DNA of 8,823 nt from Clostridia bacterium. Its GTDB lineage: Bacteria; Bacillota; Clostridia; Christensenellales; Aristaeellaceae. Location: contig JAFUWR010000319.1 in the NCBI GenBank assembly GCA_017471125.1, forward strand, positions 1-8,823, in the 5' to 3' direction. A program made the position numbers and the translations under genes. The notes beneath the pieces are model-generated. The model was not told the origin of the DNA, did not search any database, and was given only the letters and a program-made list of their open reading frames with translations. Positions 1 through 5,441 of the stretch are shown piece after piece. Positions within the stretch are counted from its first letter, which is position 1. Each line of letters starts with the position of its first letter.

Positions 1-537
1 ATCACCGACGTGGACACCAGCGTGACCCTGCCGGTGGGCCTGGGCGAGCTGTACGACAACCGGGTGGTGGACGTGACGCCCAGCAGACAGGGCAAGCCGG
101 GTGAGCTGACCGGGGACTTCGTGTTCCACGCGGAGGCCATCGGCACGGTGGAGATCAACTCGAAGCGCGGCATATTCGGCCATGCTGAGATCGACGGCGG
201 GGGAGGGCCGTATCCCGAGGGCCTGCCCGTGGCGGCCAAGGGCGAGGCGCACACCGGGGCGGCGACCCTGCTGACCACCGTTGACGAGGCGGGGACGAAG
301 GAGTACGCCTGCGAGGTCGTGCGGCTGAACCCCTCTGACCGCGACGGCAGGCGCATGGTGATACGGGTGACGGACGAGGCGCTGCTCAACAGGACCGGCG
401 GCATCGTGCAGGGCATGTCGGGCAGCCCCATCATACAGGACGGCAGGCTCATCGGCGCGGTGACCCACGTGATGATCAACGACCCGGCCCTGGGCTACGG
501 CATCGGCATCGACGAGATGCTGGAGGCTGCCGCATAA
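1..537 (+). CDS. spoIVB: SpoIVB peptidase (S55 family), C-terminal part, 5' end outside window
   Basis: This is the C-terminal 178 residues of a SpoIVB serine peptidase. In sporulating Firmicutes SpoIVB is made in the forespore, acts in the space between the forespore membranes, and cleaves SpoIVFA so that pro-SigmaK can be processed. The frame is open from base 1, so the start and the PDZ domain lie upstream. The first residues, ITDVDT, match the segment just after the catalytic-His motif (GHxITD), so that His should be immediately outside the window. The motif GGIVQGMSGSPI is present; the Ser codon is at 418-420 and an Asp codon at 373-375. The 15-residue Asp-Ser distance equals that of D363 and S378 in B. 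subtilis SpoIVB (from memory). The conserved tail AVTHVMINDPALGYGIGI follows. The gene ends 4 bp before a terminator, so it closes its transcription unit. spo0A, a common downstream neighbour, is absent. Confidence 0.93.
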   Translation: MTDVDTSVTLPVGLGELYDNRVVDVTPSRQGKPGELTGDFVFHAEAIGTVEINSKRGIFGHAEIDGGGGPYPEGLPVAAKGEAHTGAATLLTTVDEAGTKEYACEVVRLNPSDRDGRRMVIRVTDEALLNRTGGIVQGMSGSPIIQDGRLIGAVTHVMINDPALGYGIGIDEMLEAAA

Positions 538-540
538 AAC

Positions 541-578
541 AAACCGACGTCGGTATGTTTCGACCGACGCCGGTTTTT
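541..578 (+). terminator. Rho-independent terminator after spoIVB
   Basis: A 14-bp stem (541-554 with 563-576, one A-C mismatch) closes an 8-nt loop and runs into five T residues (574-578). It begins four bases after the spoIVB stop codon and separates sporulation transcription from the sugar operon. The opposite strand also has A/T-rich ends, but no gene converges here. Confidence 0.88.
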
Positions 579-640
579 GCGTCAAAAGAAATCCACCCTT
601 CGCCCGAATAAATTCCAACCGAATTTGACGCGCCGCCGTA

Positions 641-669
641 TTGACAACGGGTTATCTGAATGTTATACT
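641..669 (+). promoter_or_regulatory. SigA-type promoter of the mgl operon, extended -10
   Basis: The -35 box TTGACA (641-646) is a perfect consensus. A 17-bp spacer separates it from the -10 box TATACT (664-669), a 5/6 match preceded by a TG at 661-662 (extended -10). Transcription should start near 676, giving a leader of about 107 nt before mglB. An imperfect dyad, GACAAC-GG-GTTATC (643-656, five of six arm positions pairing), overlaps the -35 box and spacer and would suit a repressor operator; this last point is inference. No convincing catabolite-response (cre) sequence is visible. Confidence 0.9.
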
Positions 670-709
670 TATAAAGTAAAATCCACGTTTCAGACATTTT
701 TTGGCCTTG

Positions 710-724
710 ATCGTGTCACATGAT
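710..724. promoter_or_regulatory. 15-bp imperfect dyad in mglB leader, candidate operator
   Basis: ATCGTGT-C-ACATGAT has six of seven arm positions complementary around a central C at 717. It lies about 35-48 bp downstream of the predicted start of transcription, a usual place for a roadblock repressor operator of a sugar operon. No regulator gene is in the window, so the binding protein is unknown. It could also be a chance dyad. Confidence 0.4.
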
Positions 725-732
725 GGTTATTC

Positions 733-748
733 GGAGGCGCGCGCCTCC
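733..748. promoter_or_regulatory. Perfect 16-bp GC palindrome in mglB leader, possible anti-Shine-Dalgarno hairpin
   Basis: GGAGGCGC-GCGCCTCC is a perfect palindrome. In RNA it would form a 6-bp stem with a GCGC loop. It is flanked by GTTAT (726-730) and ATAAC (753-757), which could extend the stem across an internal loop. The right arm contains CCTCC (744-748), complementary both to GGAGG at 733-737 and to the true mglB ribosome-binding site GGAGG at 770-774. The two pairings exclude each other, so the element could switch ribosome access. A DNA-operator role is equally possible. Confidence 0.5.
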
Positions 749-782
749 CGTTATAACGCAACAAGACAAGGAGGAACACACA

Positions 783-1832
783 ATGAAGAAAGTCCTGGTA
801 CTCATGCTGGCGCTGGTCATGGCGCTGTCCTGCTTCGCCGCGATGGCGGAGGTGAAAGACGAGTACGACGTGCGCGTGCTGGTCTGGAAGTTCGACGATA
901 CCTACGGCTCCTCTGTCCGTCAGGGCATGGAGAAGTGGGCTGACCTGGTGGGTCAGGAGCTCGGCACCAAGATCAACCTGACGATGTATGACGCCGCCGA
1001 CGACATGGCCAAGCAGGTCGAGTCCGCCAACCAGATCGTGGGCCAGAACCCCGATTTCGTCATCATCAACCTGGCTGAGGTCGCCTCCGGCCAGACCCTC
1101 GTGGACATGTTCTCCGAGGCCGGCATCCCCTTCCTGTTCTACAACAAGCCCCCGACGCCCGAGACCTATGACAGCGTCATCAAGGACAGCGGCTCCTTCT
1201 TCGTGGGCACCCTGGCCCGCGAGGCCGGCGACATGCAGGGCGAGATCCTGTATGACCTGTGGACTGCCGACGCTTCCGCCCTCGACCTGAACGGCGACGG
1301 CACCATCCAGTTCGTCGAGTTCGAAGGAGAGCCCAACAACGCCGAAGCCATCGCCCGTTCCCAGTACTCCCAGGAGACCGCCGAGGCTCTGGGCGTGCCG
1401 CTGGAGATGGTCGTGGAAGACTGGGTCGTCGCCAACTGGGACTCCGCCCAGGCGCAGGAGAAGATGCAGGCGACCTGGTCGGCGCATCCCGAGATCGAGC
1501 TGGTCTTCGCCAACAACGATGACATGGCCATCGGCGTCATCGCGGCCCTGAACCAGACCGGCTACAACACCGGCAACGAGGGCGATCCCTCCATCGCCGT
1601 CATCGGCGTTGACGCCACCGACGCCGCCTACGAGGCGATCCGCGCCGGCAAGATGACCGCTACCGTCAAGCAGGACGGCGACGCCATGGGCGAGGCCAAC
1701 ATCCGCTTCGCGATGAACTACCTGATCAACGGCTCCTGGATGGAGGGCCTGGAGGATCGCTACACCCTGAACGAGGACGGCGTCTCCACCTACATCCCCT
1801 ACGCCAAGATCACCCAGGAGAACGTGGGCTGA
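783..1832 (+). CDS. mglB: MglB-like sugar ABC transporter substrate-binding protein with Ca2+ loop
   Basis: This is the extracytoplasmic receptor that captures the sugar and delivers it to MglAC. The start is ATG 783, preceded by AAGGAGGA (768-775) and followed by a signal peptide (about residues 1-22, basic start and hydrophobic core). The mature part has 327 residues and aligns throughout with E. coli MglB. The calcium loop is intact (D168, N170, D172, Q176; E239). Recalled E. coli galactose ligands are partly kept: D14 is D39, N91 is N96, R158 is R192, W183 is W219, N211 is N245 and D236 is D277. H152 is replaced by N186, D154 by E188 and N256 by Q297, so specificity may differ from galactose/glucose. 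The only signal-region Cys (C17) sits in ALSC, a poor lipobox; AMA-E fits signal peptidase I better. It is the first gene of the operon and is followed by a stable hairpin, which suits the excess of receptor over transporter usual in such operons. Confidence 0.88.
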   Translation: MKKVLVLMLALVMALSCFAAMAEVKDEYDVRVLVWKFDDTYGSSVRQGMEKWADLVGQELGTKINLTMYDAADDMAKQVESANQIVGQNPDFVIINLAEVASGQTLVDMFSEAGIPFLFYNKPPTPETYDSVIKDSGSFFVGTLAREAGDMQGEILYDLWTADASALDLNGDGTIQFVEFEGEPNNAEAIARSQYSQETAEALGVPLEMVVEDWVVANWDSAQAQEKMQATWSAHPEIELVFANNDDMAIGVIAALNQTGYNTGNEGDPSIAVIGVDATDAAYEAIRAGKMTATVKQDGDAMGEANIRFAMNYLINGSWMEGLEDRYTLNEDGVSTYIPYAKITQENVG

Positions 1833-1865
1833 GTCTGAAATCTATCGGACAAAGCCAGCGCAGAT

Positions 1866-1895
1866 TCGGTTCCGGCGATCCCTCGCCGGAACCGA
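1866..1895 (+). terminator. Intercistronic hairpin mglB-mglA (partial terminator or mRNA stabiliser)
   Basis: A perfect 13-bp stem, TCGGTTCCGGCGA with TCGCCGGAACCGA, closes a TCCC tetraloop 33 nt after the mglB stop. The following T-rich stretch is interrupted (TTTGGAGTTTT), so complete termination is unlikely. Such hairpins after a binding-protein gene typically protect the upstream message and let only part of transcription continue, so the receptor is made in excess. A run of six T at 1913-1918 is too far from the stem to act with it. Confidence 0.8.
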
Positions 1896-1917
1896 TTTGG
1901 AGTTTTGACCTGTTTTT

Positions 1918-1974
1918 TAGAGGCGGCACTGTGCCGCCGGCCGACCGTTCGCGGGCGGCAGAGCGGCGCCTCTA
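1918..1974 (+). promoter_or_regulatory. Structured segment upstream of mglA with alternative pairings
   Basis: An outer perfect 8-bp inverted repeat, TAGAGGCG (1918-1925) with CGCCTCTA (1967-1974), encloses GC-rich sequence. Inside, GCCGCC (1933-1938) can pair with GGCGGC upstream (1922-1927) or with GGCGGC downstream (1954-1959); these pairings exclude each other, and the first also competes with the outer stem. It ends 48 nt before mglA. No good internal promoter is visible in 1833-2022. The segment may modulate readthrough or mglA translation, but no known riboswitch class is recognised. Confidence 0.45.
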
Positions 1975-2022
1975 TGGAGGCATATATACATTTTAATCAC
2001 GCGAAAAGTGGTGAGGTAAAAC

Positions 2023-3540
2023 ATGTCCGAACAACAGTACCTGCTCGAGATGCTCGACATCGAAAAGCAGTTCCCCGGCGTCAAGGCGCTGGATCACGCA
2101 AAGCTGCAATTGCGTGCGGGCACGGTCCACGCGCTGATGGGCGAGAACGGCGCGGGCAAATCCACGCTGATGAAGTGCCTGTTTGGGATCTACACCCGCG
2201 ACGGCGGCACGATCACCATGAACGGCCAGCCCGTGACCTTCACGAGCCCCCGCGACGCGCTGGACAACGGCGTGGCGATGGTGCACCAGGAGCTGAACCA
2301 GGTGCTCCGCCGGTCCGTCATGGAGAACATGTACCTGGGGCGCTTCCCCAAGACCCGCATCGGCACCGTCGATTCCCGGAAGATGTTCCAGGAGACCAAG
2401 GCCGTGTTCGAGAAGCTGGAGATCGACGTGGACCCCGGCGCGATCATCGGCACGCTGTCCGTCTCCAAGCGGCAGATGGTGGAGATCGCCAAGGCCGTGT
2501 CCTACAACGCGCGGATATTGGTGCTGGACGAGCCCACGTCGTCGCTGACCGAGGACGAGGTCGAGCACCTGTTCCGCATCATGAAGCGTCTGACCGCCGA
2601 GGGCGTCGGCATCATCTACATCTCCCATAAGATGGACGAGATCCTGCGCATCTCCGACGATGTCACCATCATGCGAGACGGCCAGTGGGTGGCCACCCGC
2701 CCGGCGGCGCAGCTGGACACCGACGAGATCATCCGCCTGATGGTCAACCGCGAGATGTCCAACCGCTTCCCGCCCAAGAACAACAAGGTGGGCAAGGTCC
2801 TGCTGGACGTGAAGGACCTGTCCGGCATGTACGAGCCGACCTGCCACAACGTCACCTTCCAGCTCCACGAGGGCGAGGTGCTGGGCGTGGCAGGCCTGGT
2901 GGGCTCCCGCCGCACGGAGCTTCTGAACACCCTGTTCGGCTACTTCACCAAGGGCGGCGGCGAGGTGGACATGCGCGGCAAGAAGATCGAGAACGTGACC
3001 ACCGACGAGGCCCGCAACAACGGCTTCGCGCTCATCACCGAGGAGCGCCGCGCCACGGGCATCTTCGGCGAGGCCAGCATACTCTTCAATTCCATCATCG
3101 CCAACGTGAACGCCTACGGCAAGCCCCTTTTGAACAGCGGCAAGATGAACAAGGACACCGCGTGGGTCATCGACTCCATGCGCGTCAAGACCCCGTCCCA
3201 GCGCACCCACATTAAGAGCCTGTCCGGCGGCAACCAGCAGAAGGTCATCATCGGCCGCTGGCTGCTGACCCAGCCCGACGTGCTGCTGCTGGACGAGCCG
3301 ACCCGAGGCATCGACGTCGGCTCCAAGTACGAGATCTACGAGCTGATCCTGGACCTGGCGTCCCAGGGCAAGGGCGTGATGATGGTCTCCTCCGAAATGC
3401 CCGAGCTGCTGGGCATTTGCGACCGGATACTGGTCATGTCCAACGGACGCCTGGCCGGCATCGTGGAGCGCGGCAAGGACTTCGGGGGCATCCCCGGGGA
3501 GCAGGAAACCATCATGGCGCTGGCCGCCAAATACGTCTAA
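2023..3540 (+). CDS. mglA: MglA sugar ABC transporter ATP-binding protein (two ATPase domains)
   Basis: This cytoplasmic ATPase powers sugar import through MglC. At 505 residues it is the usual length (E. coli MglA 506) and aligns along its whole length. Domain 1 has Walker A GENGAGKST (residues 40-48), Q-loop Q89, a non-canonical signature LSVSKRQ (145-151), Walker B with D169-E170 and switch H202. Domain 2 has a degenerate Walker A (GLVGSRR, 291-297, no GKS), a standard signature LSGGNQQ (400-406), Walker B D424-E425, and E458 in place of the switch His in SSEMPELL. This asymmetry, one intact and one degenerate P-loop, is normal for CUT2 monosaccharide ATPases. The segment VIDSMRVKTP and the DEPTRGIDVG block are almost identical to E. 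coli MglA and support the subfamily call. The start has only a modest ribosome-binding site (GTGAGGT, 2011-2017), weaker than that of mglB. mglC follows after 23 nt. Confidence 0.94.
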   Translation: MSEQQYLLEMLDIEKQFPGVKALDHAKLQLRAGTVHALMGENGAGKSTLMKCLFGIYTRDGGTITMNGQPVTFTSPRDALDNGVAMVHQELNQVLRRSVMENMYLGRFPKTRIGTVDSRKMFQETKAVFEKLEIDVDPGAIIGTLSVSKRQMVEIAKAVSYNARILVLDEPTSSLTEDEVEHLFRIMKRLTAEGVGIIYISHKMDEILRISDDVTIMRDGQWVATRPAAQLDTDEIIRLMVNREMSNRFPPKNNKVGKVLLDVKDLSGMYEPTCHNVTFQLHEGEVLGVAGLVGSRRTELLNTLFGYFTKGGGEVDMRGKKIENVTTDEARNNGFALITEERRATGIFGEASILFNSIIANVNAYGKPLLNSGKMNKDTAWVIDSMRVKTPSQRTHIKSLSGGNQQKVIIGRWLLTQPDVLLLDEPTRGIDVGSKYEIYELILDLASQGKGVMMVSSEMPELLGICDRILVMSNGRLAGIVERGKDFGGIPGEQETIMALAAKYV

Positions 3541-3563
3541 GGGTCTGAAAGGGGTATACGATA

Positions 3564-5231
3564 ATGAAAAAGTCTTTATCCAGCATCATCATGCTGGTCG
3601 TGCTGATCGTCGGCATCGCGCTGACGGCCTACGGCGTCACCGGCCGCGCCATCTATGACAACGCCGCGGCCATGATGGGCGTCTCCAAGAAGGACGCCAT
3701 GAGCTACATCCAGGACCCCGCCTCGCTGACCGGCGTGGGCGACGTGAGCGCCATCGGCGCGGACAAGGTCAAGTCCTTTTTGAAGGGCCTGGGCCTGGAC
3801 GCCTCGAAGGTGGACGCCGCGGTGGACGCCCGGGCCGCCTATGAGGCCGCCGTCGAGGGCTCCAAGGACCGCGAGAAGCTGCTGCCCTTCGCCCACGGCG
3901 TGGACGAGACCATCACCGAGGACACCTACGCCGACCTGGTGAAGGACTCCGCCCGCTTCGACCAGATGAAGAAGGACTACATCAAGTCCGAGCTGGGCCT
4001 GGAGGACGACGCGCTTTCAGCCGTCGAGGGCAATTCCGAGCTGCTGGCGCTGTACCAGGAGGGCATCCCGTCCATCCTGAACAACAGCCACATGACCAAC
4101 GCCGTGCCGGTGATGTTCATCGGCATCATACTGATCGTGGCGGCGGGCGCGTACTTCCTGATCCTCTCCATGAGCCTGAAGCCCCGGGCCCGCACCCACG
4201 CGGCCAACCCGAAGGTGGAGAAGGTCACGACCTTCCTGCTGAACTACGCGCTGTTCATCATCCTGGGCCTGATCCTCATCATCGTCTCCGTCATCCGGCC
4301 CAACTTCCTCTCGATGTCGAACATACTGAACATCCTCCAGAACGCCTCCACCAAGGGCATCCTGGCCCTGGGCTGCGCGGGCCTGATCGTGCTGGCCGGT
4401 ACCGACCTGTCCATCGGCCGCGTGCTGGGCCTGTCCGCCGCGGTGACGGCGTCCCTGGTCCAGTCCACCACCTACGTGGCCCGCATGTTCCCGACCATCG
4501 TGAAGCCCATGTCCGGCATCATGCTCATCATCCCGCTGTTCGCGTCCATCGCGGTGGCCGTGCTGTTCTGCATGATCAACGGCTTCGGCGTGGCGAAGCT
4601 GCACCTGCACGCCTTCATCGTCACCCTGGGCACCCAGCTGATCGCCTACGGCGCGAACTGCCTGTACATCGAGTCCCAGCCCTCCGGCACCGCTCAGGCG
4701 CTGTCCACCTTTGACCAGGGCTTCCTGAACGTGGCCGCGGGCGCGTTCAACATCGGCTCCATCCGCGTGCCGGTGGTGGTCATCTACTTCGCCATACTGG
4801 CCGTGGTCGTCTGGGTCATCTGGAACAAGACCACGCTGGGCAAGAACATGTTCGCCGTGGGCGGCAACACCGAGGCCGCCGCGGTCTCCGGCGTCAACGT
4901 GGCAAAGACCATCATGCTGGTCTACCTGCTGGCCGGCGTGCTCTACGGCATCTCCTCCTTCCTGGAGGCGGCGCGCATCACCTCCGTCGGCGCGAACACC
5001 GGCCTCAACTACGAGACCGACGCCATCAGCGCGGTCGTGGTCGGCGGCGTGTCCTTCTCCGGCGGCGTCGGCACCATCCAGGGCGTCGTCATCGGCGCGA
5101 TCATCCTGCAGGCCATCGTGTACGCCCTGCAGTTCCTGGGCGTCAACCCCTACATCCAGTACATCATCCGCGGTCTCATCATCATACTGGCCGTGTCCAT
5201 CGACGTGCGCAAGTACATCGTGAAGAAGTGA
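3564..5231 (+). CDS. mglC: MglC-like sugar ABC transporter permease with long N-terminal extension
   Basis: This is the membrane channel of the CUT2 sugar importer. Residues about 217-555 (339 residues) match the whole of E. coli MglC (336 residues), with LGCAGLIVLAGTDLSIGR (about 269-286), NGFGVAKL, WNKTTLGKNMFAVGGN, and VVVGGVSFSGGVGTIQGV, the last being the loop that contacts the ATPase. Ahead of it lie about 215 extra residues: a membrane span (about 7-26), a hydrophilic, mostly charged Ala/Asp/Lys-rich stretch (about 30-175) expected outside the cytoplasm, a second span (about 180-202), and a basic linker (KPRARTHAANPK). The extension is in frame with ordinary codon use and the start has AAAGGGG (3548-3554) at good distance, so it is a real part of the protein, not a misread start. 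Its role is unknown; docking of the binding protein is a guess. The stop is one base from the next start codon. Confidence 0.92.
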   Translation: MKKSLSSIIMLVVLIVGIALTAYGVTGRAIYDNAAAMMGVSKKDAMSYIQDPASLTGVGDVSAIGADKVKSFLKGLGLDASKVDAAVDARAAYEAAVEGSKDREKLLPFAHGVDETITEDTYADLVKDSARFDQMKKDYIKSELGLEDDALSAVEGNSELLALYQEGIPSILNNSHMTNAVPVMFIGIILIVAAGAYFLILSMSLKPRARTHAANPKVEKVTTFLLNYALFIILGLILIIVSVIRPNFLSMSNILNILQNASTKGILALGCAGLIVLAGTDLSIGRVLGLSAAVTASLVQSTTYVARMFPTIVKPMSGIMLIIPLFASIAVAVLFCMINGFGVAKLHLHAFIVTLGTQLIAYGANCLYIESQPSGTAQALSTFDQGFLNVAAGAFNIGSIRVPVVVIYFAILAVVVWVIWNKTTLGKNMFAVGGNTEAAAVSGVNVAKTIMLVYLLAGVLYGISSFLEAARITSVGANTGLNYETDAISAVVVGGVSFSGGVGTIQGVVIGAIILQAIVYALQFLGVNPYIQYIIRGLIIILAVSIDVRKYIVKK

Positions 5232-5232
5232 T

Positions 5233-5400
5233 ATGGGCGCGAACGACATGGGACCCAAGCGGCCGCAGCGCTACAAGCTGTATGACCGCATCGCCGGCAG
5301 GGTGTCCGTCGGCACCATGAACGTCATCATCGTCGCGACGGTGATCCTCATCGTCGCGGCGCTGGCGATCGGCATCGCCACGGGCACGCCTGTGCAATAG
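5233..5400 (+). CDS. 55-residue single-span membrane protein in the mgl operon
   Basis: This is an unrecognised small gene. It starts one nucleotide after the mglC stop, so translation is probably coupled; its own ribosome-binding site is weak (GAAGAAG region). The protein begins MGANDMGPKRPQRYKLYDRI, carries six basic residues before position 24, then one hydrophobic span (about residues 29-50, rich in Val, Ile and Ala), and ends with a short tail TGTPVQ. Charge places the N terminus in the cytoplasm. The tight position between permease and kinase, same-strand codon use (GTC, ATC, GCG rich) and clean membrane design argue for a real gene although it is short. A role as a small subunit or stabiliser of the MglAC transporter is inference. 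A start at Met6 is possible but has no better ribosome-binding site. I recall no named family for it. Confidence 0.7.
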   Translation: MGANDMGPKRPQRYKLYDRIAGRVSVGTMNVIIVATVILIVAALAIGIATGTPVQ

Positions 5401-5441
5401 GCACGTCACAGGAGTATCGACAAAAAGGAGGACGATCGAAC

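Noticed and set aside
541..578. Inverted repeat as end of a mobile element
   Set aside because: It has a short loop and a T tract directly after a stop codon, so a terminator explains it; no transposase or target duplication is present anywhere in the window.
720..782. Upstream in-frame ATG for mglB adding 21 residues
   Set aside because: The added stretch is basic and not signal-like, passes through the leader palindrome, and has no ribosome-binding site; ATG 783 has AAGGAGGA at 8 nt and begins a proper signal peptide.
690..1487. Antisense open frame over mglB and its promoter leader
   Set aside because: No promoter or ribosome-binding site on that strand and a composition explained by mglB codon bias.
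1905..1934. Possible internal promoter (TTGACC) before mglA
   Set aside because: No -10-like hexamer lies 16-18 bp downstream; the sequence there is GC-rich hairpin.
1982..1996. TATATACATTTTAAT as -10 of an mglA promoter
   Set aside because: The sequence 17 bp upstream (AGAGCGG region) has no resemblance to a -35 box; AT-richness alone is not enough.
1993..3210. Long antisense open frame over mglA
   Set aside because: Shadow of a high-GC gene with a His/Leu/Gly/Asp-rich nonsense product; the sense strand is a full-length MglA.
4017..5258. Long antisense open frame over mglC
   Set aside because: Its product is a repetitive Asp/His/Gln/Gly-rich string typical of reading GTC/ATC-rich membrane codons backwards.
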